Source: Anaerolinea sp. (GTDB lineage: Bacteria > Chloroflexota > Anaerolineae > Aggregatilineales > Phototrophicaceae). Taken from it: a DNA stretch of 38,993 nt. The stretch's first letter is position 1. Every line of letters begins with the position of its first letter. The notes under the pieces were generated by a model that had not been told where the DNA came from, searched no databases, and saw only the letters and a program-made list of their open reading frames with translations. The stretch covers positions 1 through 38,993 of the forward strand of contig JACSRG010000481.1 of NCBI GenBank assembly GCA_014879865.1, in the 5' to 3' direction. Shown here in pieces: positions 26,630 through 36,199 of the stretch. The position numbers and the translations under genes are program-made.

Positions 26630-27934
26630 ATGCGAATTCATTTGCGGACATTAGGCTGCCGGTTGAACCAGAGCGAAATCGAGACGATGGCGCGGGAGTT
26701 CCGTCGGCAGGGACATGAAATTGTCGATGATCCCGCGCTGGCGGATCAGATCATCGTGAATACGTGCGCGGTCACGGAAGACGCCAGCCGTGCCAGCCGC
26801 CGCCTTGTGCGCGGACTGAATCGCGCCAACGATGACGCGGCGATCACCGTGACAGGCTGCTACGCGCAGATCGCCCCGGATCAGATCGCGGTTATCCCCG
26901 GCGTAGCGCGCGTAATCGACAACGGCGCGAAAGATCGCCTCGTGACGGCGATCACCGGGAAGGAGATCGAGCCGTTCGACCTTGAGCCGATCAGCCGGGA
27001 TACGCCGACGCACTTGGCGCGCACGCGGGCGTTCGTGAAAGTGCAGGATGGCTGTGATAACGCCTGTACCTTCTGCGTGACGACCCTCGCGCGCGGGGCA
27101 GGGCGCAGCCGCGCTTTAGCCGACGTGGTCGCAGAAATCCGAATGCTGACGGCGATGGGTTATCAAGAAGCCGTGCTGACCGGCGTGCATCTCGGCTCGT
27201 ACGGGCAAGATCGCGGCGAGCGCGACGGCTTGATCACGCTGGTGCGGGCGATCCTCAGCGAGACGGACATCCCGCGTTTGCGCCTGTCGTCGCTCGAACC
27301 GTGGGACTTGACGCCGGAATTCTTCACGCTGTGGCGTGATCCGCGCCTGTGCCCGCATTTGCATTTGCCGCTGCAAAGCGGGTGCGATGCGACGCTCAAG
27401 CGGATGCTGCGCAAGACGACACAGGCGCAGTTCCGCGCGCTGATCGACGCGGCGCGGACGGCAATCCCCGATCCGTGCATCACCACCGACGTGATCGCCG
27501 GTTTTCCCGGCGAGACGGACGAGGAATTCGCCATCAGCGAGGCGTTCGTCCGCGCGATGGATTTCGCCGGGCTGCATGTCTTCCGCTACAGCAAGCGCCC
27601 CGGCACGGCGGCGGCGCGGATGCGCGGTCACATCGCCGAAGACGTGAAGCAGACGCGTAGCGCGCGCTTGATCGCGCTCGGCGCGGAGCTGGAACGACGC
27701 TACGCCGAACGCTACATCGGCGCGACCCGTCCGGTTGTCTGGGAGCATATCTCAGGGGCTGCTCAGGAAGGCTTTGTCAACGTGGGTTATACTGATAACT
27801 ATATCCGCGTCAGCGCGCTGCATCCGCGTGTGCTGACCGGGTTGATGGTTCCGGCGCAGATCACCGGGTATGACGCGGCGAAAGGGATCGCCAGCGTACT
27901 GCCCCTTATCGAAATGGACATGGAATGGACGTAA
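26630..27934 (+). CDS. mtaB: tRNA t6A37 methylthiotransferase
   Basis: MRIHLRTLGCRLNQSEIETM; VKVQDGCDNACTFCVTTLARG; LHLPLQSGCD. ORF-track start 26591 lies inside the repeat; ATG 26630 preferred. Confidence 0.92.
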   Translation: MRIHLRTLGCRLNQSEIETMAREFRRQGHEIVDDPALADQIIVNTCAVTEDASRASRRLVRGLNRANDDAAITVTGCYAQIAPDQIAVIPGVARVIDNGAKDRLVTAITGKEIEPFDLEPISRDTPTHLARTRAFVKVQDGCDNACTFCVTTLARGAGRSRALADVVAEIRMLTAMGYQEAVLTGVHLGSYGQDRGERDGLITLVRAILSETDIPRLRLSSLEPWDLTPEFFTLWRDPRLCPHLHLPLQSGCDATLKRMLRKTTQAQFRALIDAARTAIPDPCITTDVIAGFPGETDEEFAISEAFVRAMDFAGLHVFRYSKRPGTAAARMRGHIAEDVKQTRSARLIALGAELERRYAERYIGATRPVVWEHISGAAQEGFVNVGYTDNYIRVSALHPRVLTGLMVPAQITGYDAAKGIASVLPLIEMDMEWT

Positions 27935-28371
27935 AAGTACAACTCAACGAGGCGCTCAAGGCGGCGATGGTCGCCAAGGACAGCGCGCGCCGCGACGTGA
28001 TCCGGCTGATGCAAAGCGCGGTCAAGCAGGTGGAAATCGACAGCCAGAAGACGCTGGCGGACGATGACGTGCTGGCGATCCTACAAAAAGAGGTCAAGAA
28101 GCGCCGCGAAAGCGCCGACGAAGCGCGCAAAGCGGGGCGTGAGGATATCGCCACGAGTGAAGAAGCCGAAATCGCCATCATCGAGACATTTCTGCCGCGC
28201 CAGCTCACGCGCGAGGAAATCAGCGCCATCGTGCGCCAGACTATCGAGCAGACCGGCGTCACCTCGCCGAAAGAAATGGGCAAATTGATGGGCGCGCTGA
28301 TGCCTAAGGTCAAGGGTATTGCCGATGGCAAGCTGGTCAACGAAGTCGTACGGGAGCAGTTGAGTTCATAA
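27925..28371 (+). CDS. yqeY: YqeY-like (GatB/YqeY domain) protein
   Basis: MDVKVQLNEALKAAMVAKDSARRDVIRLMQSAVKQVEID; EIAIIETFLPRQLTREEI; overlaps mtaB by 10 nt. Confidence 0.9.
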   Translation: MDVKVQLNEALKAAMVAKDSARRDVIRLMQSAVKQVEIDSQKTLADDDVLAILQKEVKKRRESADEARKAGREDIATSEEAEIAIIETFLPRQLTREEISAIVRQTIEQTGVTSPKEMGKLMGALMPKVKGIADGKLVNEVVREQLSS

Positions 28372-28373
28372 CG

Positions 28374-30722
28374 ATGTTGAGCGGAGCCTCCCGGTTGTTT
28401 GACCGATATTTTCCCCCGGCGCGGCGGGAGGAACCGCTGTATCGCCTGCTGCTGACGCTGATCGCGCTGACGTTCGTGCTGTGTTCGACGATTATCATCG
28501 CCTTTGACAGCTTGTTCGTCACGCAGAACGCGATCAATGCGCTGCAAGTCGGCAGCATCGCCCCGGTTGATATTCGCGCGCCGTTCAGTGTGACGTACAT
28601 CAGCGAAGTGCTGACGCAGCGCGTCCGCGATGAAGCGGTGGAGAACATCAACCCGTTCTACGATCCACCTGATCCGAATGTCGCCCGTCAGCAGCTTCAA
28701 CTGCTGCGCCAGATCGTCGAATACGTGGACAACGTGCGCCACGATGCATTCGGTACGCCGACGCAGAAAGCCGCCGACATCAACGCGATTTCGGCGCTGA
28801 CGCTCGATCTGGCGGTGGTCGAGACGATCCTCAATATGGACGATGCGACGTGGGGCGCAGTCTCCGACGAGATGATCGTGGTGCTGGAACGAGTGATGCG
28901 CGAGTCGATCCGTGAAATCGAATTGTTACAGGTCGCGGATCAACTGCCGACGCAGGTGTCGCTGCGCTTCGATCCGCAGGCGGCGGCGGTGGTGGTCGGC
29001 ATCGTCGGCGACTTGATCCGTCCGAATCGCTTCCCGAATGCCGCCGCGACCGAAGCGGCGCGCCTTGCCGCCGCGCAAGCGATCTCACCGCAAAGCCGCT
29101 CTTTCGAGCGCGGGCAGATCGTCGTGCGGGCGGGGGCGCGCATCGAAGCGGCAGACTACGAGGCGCTCGACGCGCTGGAACTTCTCAGCACGCCGGATCG
29201 CCGCGCGCAGATGGTGATTCGTGCATTCCTCGCCAGCCTGCTGGTGATGGTCGGCTTGGCGCTCTATATCGCCCGGTTTCCCGAAAAATTCAATACCAGT
29301 CCGCGTTCGCTCGGACTGCTGGCGGCGGTGTTCGTGCTGACACTGGTGGGCGCGCGTCTGTTCAGCGGCGGTGACAACCTGATCTATATCTTCCCGGCGG
29401 CGGCGATGGCGCTGCTGCTGGTGGCGATCACGCATACCGAAGTGGCAATCGTCGCCGGGTTTGCGCTGGCGCTGCTCGTCGGCTTGATGAGCAGCAATTC
29501 GCTCGAACTCACCATGTTGATCGGCGTTGGCGGCATGGTCGGCGTGCTGATCTTGCGCCGCTCGGAGCGCCTGAACAGCTACTTCATCGCCGGCGTAGTC
29601 ATCAGCTTGACCAACGCGATCATCGTCACGCTGTTCAATCTGGGATCGCTCGATTCGGACAACTCGACCTTCGCCACGCTGATCCTCTACGCGCTGATCA
29701 ACGGCGTGCTGGCAGCCATGACCGCGCTGGCGGGCATGTACGCGGTCACGCTGCTGTTCAACCTGCCGACGAGTCTCAAACTGGTCGAGTTGAGCCAGCC
29801 GCAGCAGCCCCTGTTGCAGCGCTTGCTGCGGCAAGCGCCGGGGACGTACCAGCATTCGCTGCAAGTCGCCAACCTTGCCGAGCAAGCGGCGAGCGCCATC
29901 GGCGCGGACGCGGATTTGCTGCGCGTGGCGGCGCTGTACCATGACATCGGCAAGATCAATAATCCCGGCTTTTTCGTCGAGAATCAGGTCGATAACGTCA
30001 ACCCGCACGACGCGCTGAACGATCCGTATCGCAGCGCGGCGATCATCATCGACCATGTGATCGACGGGGATAAACTGGCGCGGCTAGCGCGGCTGCCCGC
30101 ACGCATCCGTGATTTCATTCTGGAACATCACGGCACGACGCAGGTCACATATTTCTACAGTAAGGCACTCGAAGCCGTCGGCGATGATGAAGCAGTGGAC
30201 ATCAGCGAGTTCACGTATCCCGGTCCCAAGCCGCAAACCCGCGAGACGGCGATCATGATGCTGTCGGATAGCTGCGAAAGCACGGTGCGCGCGCGCAAAC
30301 CGGGGCATAAGTCCGAGATCGCAGATATTGTGCAGGGCATCTTCGACAGCCGGATGCGCGATGGTCAGCTTGACGAATGCGGCTTGACGCTCCGTGACCT
30401 GAACATGATCAGAGAGATCTTCATCGACATGCTGCAAGCGGTGTTCCACCCGCGCATCAACTATCCTGCGTCGCCCCGGCGTCCGCAGATCGCCATGACG
30501 CAGCAGATTCCGATTGAAGTCTATTCGCGCCCGGAAGAAACAGCCGTCACGAGCGATCCGTCGCCTGCGCCGCCCGCCGCTCCGAAGCGGCAAACGACCG
30601 AGATCGTCCCGGTAGCGGATGACGACGAGAACGAGGAGTCGCCCTTGCTCGAAGTCCCGCCGCTGCGGCGCACCCAGCGGATGAATCCGCCGGAGAAGGA
30701 ACGCGAAGAAGATGATGTCTGA
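28374..30722 (+). CDS. pgpH: 7TM-HD domain phosphohydrolase (PgpH-like)
   Basis: N-terminal TM plus extracellular domain, seven-TM block, cytoplasmic HD domain GTYQHSLQVANLAEQAA, LYHDIGKINNPGFFVENQ. Confidence 0.87.
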   Translation: MLSGASRLFDRYFPPARREEPLYRLLLTLIALTFVLCSTIIIAFDSLFVTQNAINALQVGSIAPVDIRAPFSVTYISEVLTQRVRDEAVENINPFYDPPDPNVARQQLQLLRQIVEYVDNVRHDAFGTPTQKAADINAISALTLDLAVVETILNMDDATWGAVSDEMIVVLERVMRESIREIELLQVADQLPTQVSLRFDPQAAAVVVGIVGDLIRPNRFPNAAATEAARLAAAQAISPQSRSFERGQIVVRAGARIEAADYEALDALELLSTPDRRAQMVIRAFLASLLVMVGLALYIARFPEKFNTSPRSLGLLAAVFVLTLVGARLFSGGDNLIYIFPAAAMALLLVAITHTEVAIVAGFALALLVGLMSSNSLELTMLIGVGGMVGVLILRRSERLNSYFIAGVVISLTNAIIVTLFNLGSLDSDNSTFATLILYALINGVLAAMTALAGMYAVTLLFNLPTSLKLVELSQPQQPLLQRLLRQAPGTYQHSLQVANLAEQAASAIGADADLLRVAALYHDIGKINNPGFFVENQVDNVNPHDALNDPYRSAAIIIDHVIDGDKLARLARLPARIRDFILEHHGTTQVTYFYSKALEAVGDDEAVDISEFTYPGPKPQTRETAIMMLSDSCESTVRARKPGHKSEIADIVQGIFDSRMRDGQLDECGLTLRDLNMIREIFIDMLQAVFHPRINYPASPRRPQIAMTQQIPIEVYSRPEETAVTSDPSPAPPAAPKRQTTEIVPVADDDENEESPLLEVPPLRRTQRMNPPEKEREEDDV

Positions 30723-31224
30723 ACATCAGCCTGAGAACCAGTTTGAGATCGACGTACAGAACGACGACGGCTACGCTTTCGACGCCGCGCGCTTGCAAGC
30801 GGCAGCGGGCGCGGTGCTGACGCGCCACGATGTCGCCGAGGGTACGACGCTCACGATTGTCGTCACGAGCAATGAGGATGTCGCGTCGCTCAACCGCGAT
30901 TTTCGCGGCGTCGACGCTCCGACGGACGTGCTGTCATTCCCGGCGGATATTCCGCCCATGCCCGGTGAGCCGCCGTATCTCGGCGACCTGATCATCGCCT
31001 ACCCGTATGCATCGGCACAGGCGCAGCGTGAAGGTCACGCGTTGATGGACAGCCTCGCGCTGCTGGTCGTGCACGGAACGCTGCATCTGCTTGGCTATGA
31101 CCACGATACAATGGAACATAAAGCCGAAATGTGGCAAGCTCAAGAAACAGCGCTGACGGCGCTAGGCATCTCGCCTGACATCGTTCCGGCGTTGGAAGCG
31201 GGAACAGATCATGACGAAGACTGA
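30712..31224 (+). CDS. ybeY: endoribonuclease YbeY
   Basis: PTDVLSFPADIP; LVVHGTLHLLGYDHDTMEHKAEMW (H-x3-H-x5-H). Confidence 0.93.
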   Translation: MMSEHQPENQFEIDVQNDDGYAFDAARLQAAAGAVLTRHDVAEGTTLTIVVTSNEDVASLNRDFRGVDAPTDVLSFPADIPPMPGEPPYLGDLIIAYPYASAQAQREGHALMDSLALLVVHGTLHLLGYDHDTMEHKAEMWQAQETALTALGISPDIVPALEAGTDHDED

Positions 31225-31663
31225 CATACAGCACAAGATGATCGACGCGCTGGTAGGGACGTCGCGCATCAACCCGGATGATTTCGCCTACAAGACGAGC
31301 ACGAATCGCGTGAAGAGCTTGAGCTACGCGCTGGCAGGCTGGATATACATGCTCCGGCGGCAGAAGAACACACGGATTCAGGCGTTTGCCAGCATTTTTG
31401 TATTGGGGCTGGCGGCGTGGCTCGGCGTCGAACCGATCAGTTGGGCAATTCTCATCCTCACCGTCACGATGGTGTGGATGGCAGAGTTCATCAACGCAGC
31501 GGTCGAAGCCGCGATTGATCTTTCGACCAGCGAGTACCACCCGATGGCGAAGGTCGGCAAAGATGTCGCCTCGGCGGCGGTGCTGCTGGGCGCGGTCGCG
31601 TCGGTGGTGATCGGGCTAATCATCTTGCTGCCGCCGCTGCTGACCAAACTAGGAGTAGGGTAG
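31211..31663 (+). CDS. diacylglycerol/undecaprenol kinase family protein, copy 1
   Basis: AEFINAAVEAAIDLSTSEYHPMAKVGKDVASAAVLLGA; TM helices. Confidence 0.87.
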   Translation: MTKTDIQHKMIDALVGTSRINPDDFAYKTSTNRVKSLSYALAGWIYMLRRQKNTRIQAFASIFVLGLAAWLGVEPISWAILILTVTMVWMAEFINAAVEAAIDLSTSEYHPMAKVGKDVASAAVLLGAVASVVIGLIILLPPLLTKLGVG

Positions 31664-31675
31664 AGGGGACACTAT

Positions 31676-32179
31676 TTGAGCGATCAGCCAACGCCTGACA
31701 ATGATGCGACGCAAGCTGAAGTCGAAAAGAAAGATGTGCTGCGGACACCGGACGGTCAAGAGATCGACCTCGGCATCACCGGTACGATGAAACTTGACCC
31801 GCCGGGACGCAAGTCGAACCCGAACCGTTTGGCGAGTGTGAAATACGCGGTTGCGGGGCTGCTCTACGTCCTGACGCACGAGCAGAGCATCAAGCTGGCG
31901 ACGATTGTCACGGCAATTGTGATCGTGATCGGCTTGTGGCTGCAAATCAACGTGCTGAGCTGGGCGCTGCTAACGTTCGCTATCGGTGGCGTATGGGTCA
32001 CGGAGTGCTTGAACACGGCGATTGAAGCGGCAATCGACTTGGGGACGAGCGATCCGCATCCGCTGGCGAAGATCGGCAAGGATGTCGCTTCGACCGCCGC
32101 GCTCGTGAGTTCGATAGTGTTCGTCGTGATTGTAGTGCTGATCCTGCTGCCGCGTTTGCTTGATCGCATCGCCGGGTAG
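31676..32179 (+). CDS. diacylglycerol/undecaprenol kinase family protein, copy 2
   Basis: TECLNTAIEAAIDLGTSDPHPLAKIGKDVASTAALVSS; about 45-aa N-terminal extension; TTG start. Confidence 0.85.
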   Translation: MSDQPTPDNDATQAEVEKKDVLRTPDGQEIDLGITGTMKLDPPGRKSNPNRLASVKYAVAGLLYVLTHEQSIKLATIVTAIVIVIGLWLQINVLSWALLTFAIGGVWVTECLNTAIEAAIDLGTSDPHPLAKIGKDVASTAALVSSIVFVVIVVLILLPRLLDRIAG

Positions 32180-32202
32180 CCGTTGAGTCAACGAGAAAGC
32201 CG

Positions 32203-33585
32203 ATGAGCCGAGATCCCTATAACGCTGAACCGCCAATGGATGATGATCTGCCGGAATACCCGCCGGAGTATCCGCCGGAGCGTTTGACTCCCTTTGATGA
32301 GCCGGGAGATGAACCCACGCCTTCACGTCCGATGCGCCCGGTAACCGCATGGTCGAGCGAACAGACGCCCGCGCGTCCTATGCCGCCCGTGCCGACCGAT
32401 GACCTTGACCCGGACGCCACGCCGCAGCCCTCGCGCCGTCACAGCAAAGCGCGCGAACGCATCGAGAAACGCAAGCGGCAGACCGGGACGACTCACGCCG
32501 TTCCGCTCGGCAGCGCCGACGCCGTGCCGCGTTCACGTCCGCCGCGCCAGCGCCGCCAGATCAGCGTGCCGACTAACCTGCCGAAAATCAACCTGAAGAT
32601 CGGACGCGGCGCATTCTACGTCATCGGGTCGATTCTGCTGGTCGTGATCGTGATTTTCGCGCTCGGACGGCTGCGCAACCAGCCGCCGGAGGTCAACCCG
32701 AATGCGATCTGGATCGGCACCGAATGGACCTACGAGGAACGCACCGACGACGAGATCAAGGCGCTGGCACAGCAGTTGCGCGATAACAAGATCGGCACGG
32801 TCTACGCGTGGGTAAGCTGGCTGCAAGACGACAACACATGGCGGCAGGCAGACACAGGCGCTTGGGATCGCGTCAAGTCGTTCCGCGAGCGGCTGGAACT
32901 GGCAGACCCCGGCGTCGAGCTGATCGGGTGGATCAGCCTGCCCGTCAACGGCGGCGACGGCTACCGCATGGATGAAGTCGAAGTGCTGGACGCGGTCGCT
33001 GCCTTCAGCGGGCGAGTAGTCACCGAGTTTGGCTTCGACGGCGTCTTCTTGAATGTCGAACCCGTGTGGAACGATGATCAGAACTTCCTCGAACTGCTGC
33101 GCAAGACGCGGAGCGTCGTCGGGTTGGATGTGCCGATTGCTGCCGCCATCCCGCCCGATTGGAGTCCGCTCGGTGCGGGCATTCCCGTGCCCGCGCTGAT
33201 CACGCCGGGGACGATCTGGGAGAAAGCCTACAAGCAGAGCGTCGCGCTGCTGGTCGATCAAATGGCGGTCATGGCGTATAACAGCGCGCTCACCGCGCCC
33301 GCCGATTACTCGCGCTGGATGGCGTATCAGGTCGAGACTTATGCGCGGGCGATGGCAGAATTGGACATCGGCACGCAGGTCTTGATCGGCATCCCGACGT
33401 ATGATGCGGAACTGCCCGGTCACGATCCGCTGGTCGAAACCGTCCCGGCGGCGATAGATGGAATCAAGCTGGGGATCGAGCAGGCGGGCGAAACAGCGTC
33501 GTTTGTGCGCGGCGTGGTGATCTATGGCTACTGGACGACCGACGAAACCGAGTGGAGTCAGTTCAGGCGCGAGTGGGTGGAATAA
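32203..33585 (+). CDS. membrane-anchored GH18-like TIM-barrel protein
   Basis: Pro/Arg-rich N-terminus, single TM, then FGFDGVFLNVEPVWNDDQNFLELLRKTR, MAVMAYNSALTAPADYSRWM, LIGIPTYDAE. Confidence 0.65.
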   Translation: MSRDPYNAEPPMDDDLPEYPPEYPPERLTPFDEPGDEPTPSRPMRPVTAWSSEQTPARPMPPVPTDDLDPDATPQPSRRHSKARERIEKRKRQTGTTHAVPLGSADAVPRSRPPRQRRQISVPTNLPKINLKIGRGAFYVIGSILLVVIVIFALGRLRNQPPEVNPNAIWIGTEWTYEERTDDEIKALAQQLRDNKIGTVYAWVSWLQDDNTWRQADTGAWDRVKSFRERLELADPGVELIGWISLPVNGGDGYRMDEVEVLDAVAAFSGRVVTEFGFDGVFLNVEPVWNDDQNFLELLRKTRSVVGLDVPIAAAIPPDWSPLGAGIPVPALITPGTIWEKAYKQSVALLVDQMAVMAYNSALTAPADYSRWMAYQVETYARAMAELDIGTQVLIGIPTYDAELPGHDPLVETVPAAIDGIKLGIEQAGETASFVRGVVIYGYWTTDETEWSQFRREWVE

Positions 33586-33588
33586 AGC

Positions 33589-33643
33589 AAGTTGAAAGTA
33601 GAAAGTGGAGCGCATGGACAGCTCCACTTTTTACTTTCACCTT
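33589..33643. repeat. intergenic hairpin of GAAAGTAG-type units, likely bidirectional terminator
   Basis: TGAAAGTAGAAAGTGGAGC (33593-33611) versus GCTCCACTTTTTACTTTCA (33621-33639): 18 of 19 paired, 9-nt loop; between convergent stops 33585 and 33654. Confidence 0.8.
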
Positions 33644-33653
33644 TTAACTGGTT

Positions 33654-35024
33654 CTACTTCGCCACTTCTTCGAGGAAGTAGATCGCCGTGTCGATGCCCT
33701 TGCGGAACATTTCCAACGAATAATGCTCGTCGGGACCATGCGCGCCGTCGGTGTTCAAGCCGAAGCCGAGCATAATCGTCGGCGCGCCGAGGATGCGCTT
33801 GAAGTCTGCGACGACGGGGATGCTCCCGCCCGTGCGCGCGAACAGCGGCGCTTTGCCCCACCCGCGCTCGTAGGCGCGGACGGCGGCTTGCATTTCGGGC
33901 ATGTCGGTTTCCATCAGCGCGGCGTCGCCCATGTTGAGCAGCTTGAGCTCGGCGCGCACGGTCGGCGGGGTGATCTGCGCGACGTACGCCTTGACCAGTT
34001 CGTAAATCTCAACCGGGTCTTGATCGGCGACGAGGCGGCAGCTAATTTTCGCCATCGCCTTCGCGGGCAGCACGGTCTTCGCGCCTTCGCCCGTCCACCC
34101 GCTCAACAAGCCGTTGATTTCGAGCGTGGGGCGTCCGGTGATGCGTTCGTCCGCCGTATAACCGGCTTCGCCCCATATGCCCGGCGCTCCGGTGATCTCC
34201 ATGTATTTCTCGTCCGAGAGGGCAAGGCTGGCGATTTCGGCGCGGTCGGTATCGGTCAGTGGACGCACTTTGTCGTAGAAGCCGGGGACGGCGATGCTGT
34301 TATCCGGGTTGTGCAGCTTGGCGATGATCTGCGCCAGCGCCAAGGCTGGGTTGTGGATCGCGCCGCCGTAGCCGCCGCTGTGCAAGTCGATCTTGCTCGC
34401 CTGCACGTCAAGCTGCATGTAAGTCAAGCCGCGCAGCGCCCGCGTGATCTCCGGTTGATCAACATCCGTCATGCCTGTGTCGGAAATCACGGCGACATCA
34501 GCGCGCAGCATGTCGGCATACGTCTTTAGAAAATCCTGCAAGTTCTTCGAGCCAATTTCTTCTTCGCCTTCGAGCAGCATCTTTACGTTGACCGGCAGCT
34601 TGCCATCGGTCGCCAGATACGACTCGACCGTCTTGACATGGACGAATGCCTGCCCTTTGTCGTCGGATGAACCGCGTGCGTAAATGAAACCGTCACGTAC
34701 TTCCGGCTCGAACGGCGCGCTTGACCAGCCATCCTTCTTCTGATCGGCGGGCTGTACATCGTAATGCCCGTAGATCAGCACGGTGGGCTTGTCCGCGCCC
34801 GCATTGAGCCAGTCCGCATACACGACGGGATGCCCCGCTGTCGGCATGACGGCGACATTCTGCATTCCGATGCGCTTGAGATCGGCGGCTAACCAGTCGG
34901 CGGCGCGGCGCACCTCACCTGTATAGGCAGAGTCCGTGCTGACGCTGGGGATGCGCAGCAGTTCAAACAACTGCTGGCGAAACGTCTCCGCGTGATCGCG
35001 GGCATATTGAATTGGAGTAGTCAT
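33654..35024 (-). CDS. M20 family metallopeptidase (dipeptidase)
   Basis: VLIYGHYDVQPADQKKDGW; GSSDDKGQAFVHVK; LEGEEEIGSKNL; FARTGGSIPVVADF. Start ATG 35024 (MTTPIQYARDH). Confidence 0.93.
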   Translation of the reverse strand: MTTPIQYARDHAETFRQQLFELLRIPSVSTDSAYTGEVRRAADWLAADLKRIGMQNVAVMPTAGHPVVYADWLNAGADKPTVLIYGHYDVQPADQKKDGWSSAPFEPEVRDGFIYARGSSDDKGQAFVHVKTVESYLATDGKLPVNVKMLLEGEEEIGSKNLQDFLKTYADMLRADVAVISDTGMTDVDQPEITRALRGLTYMQLDVQASKIDLHSGGYGGAIHNPALALAQIIAKLHNPDNSIAVPGFYDKVRPLTDTDRAEIASLALSDEKYMEITGAPGIWGEAGYTADERITGRPTLEINGLLSGWTGEGAKTVLPAKAMAKISCRLVADQDPVEIYELVKAYVAQITPPTVRAELKLLNMGDAALMETDMPEMQAAVRAYERGWGKAPLFARTGGSIPVVADFKRILGAPTIMLGFGLNTDGAHGPDEHYSLEMFRKGIDTAIYFLEEVAK

Positions 35025-35043
35025 GAGTTTCCTTTTGTGAATA

Positions 35044-36066
35044 TTAATTGCTGAACACGGCGGCGGCATTCTTCCACAGCGCGGCTTTGTCGGCTTCACC
35101 GGGGACGAACGGGAAATAATAGCCGACCCGATCCAGCAGCCCATCATAGCGCGCTTTGACCGCATGAGCCAACTCGTCGATGGGTGCGACGACGGCGATC
35201 TCGTTGAGCAGATCGTCGCTGATCAAGTCGCCCATTTCGTACCAGCGTCCCTGCCGTGATAGTTCGTTCAACTGCACATGCAGATCGCCCATACCGTGCA
35301 GTTCCAGCACCGAGCTGTAGCTCGGCGTGCTGGCGTAGAATGCGATCTGCGACTTGACGGCGACTTCGCTCTGTTTGATCTCGTCGGCGTTGTTTCCCGT
35401 GACGACAAAGATCGCGCAGCTTAGGGCGCAGTCTTTCGCGCTGCGTCCGGTCTTCGCCGCGCCCTGTTCGACATTCGGGATGATCAATTCTTTTAAATAG
35501 CGCACGGTATGGAAGGGATGCACATGAAAGCCTTGGCACATTTCGCCCGCTAACCGACATAAATGTTCGTTGACACCGGCGATATAGACCGGGATGTCCG
35601 GGTGATCAATCGCGCCGGGCTTGAAGAACGGCGTCATCAGCGTGAAGCGGTAATGTTCGCCGAGGTAGCGCAGTGGTTCGCCCGTTTGGAAGTTCTTCCA
35701 GATCGCGCGCAGCGACTCGATGTATTCGCGCAGGCGCGGCGTCGGCGCTGACCATTCGGTGCTGAAGCGCTTCTCGATGTGCGGCTTGACCTGCGTCCCC
35801 AAACCGAGCGCGAAGCGTCCGCCGGATTGTTCCGCCAAATCCCATGCGATCTGCGCCGTGACCATCGGCGAACGCGGGAAAGCGACGGCAATCGCGGTGC
35901 CGAGCAAAATCCGCTTCGTCGCGGCGGCGGCATGGGTGAGTGGTAAGAAAGGGTTGTGCGCCGTCTCGGAGGTCCACAACCCCGCGAAACCGTGATCTTC
36001 GACGGCGCGGGCGAGGTCGCCAACGGTGTTTAAATTGTCGGGAAAAATAGTGACATCAAACTGCAT
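35044..36066 (-). CDS. LLM-class (luciferase-like, probably F420-dependent) oxidoreductase
   Basis: TVGDLARAVEDHGFAGLWTSETAHNPFLPLTHAAAATKRILLGTAIAVAFPRSPMVTAQIAWDLAEQSGGRFALGLGTQV. Confidence 0.9.
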   Translation of the reverse strand: MQFDVTIFPDNLNTVGDLARAVEDHGFAGLWTSETAHNPFLPLTHAAAATKRILLGTAIAVAFPRSPMVTAQIAWDLAEQSGGRFALGLGTQVKPHIEKRFSTEWSAPTPRLREYIESLRAIWKNFQTGEPLRYLGEHYRFTLMTPFFKPGAIDHPDIPVYIAGVNEHLCRLAGEMCQGFHVHPFHTVRYLKELIIPNVEQGAAKTGRSAKDCALSCAIFVVTGNNADEIKQSEVAVKSQIAFYASTPSYSSVLELHGMGDLHVQLNELSRQGRWYEMGDLISDDLLNEIAVVAPIDELAHAVKARYDGLLDRVGYYFPFVPGEADKAALWKNAAAVFSN

Positions 36067-36199
36067 GGCAATAACCTTTATCGAGTCAAGGAAGATTTAC
36101 GGGAATTATAGCGCGATTTCTCGTGTCGATGTCGGGAAGTGCTATAATGAGGCTGTCTCCGGTTTTAGTCGCATGTCCCACCTAGCGTAAAGGCTTCAC

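Noticed and set aside
36143-36148. TATAAT upstream of the GAF-SpoIIE gene
   Set aside because: Good -10 but no convincing -35 at proper spacing; left out of the feature list.
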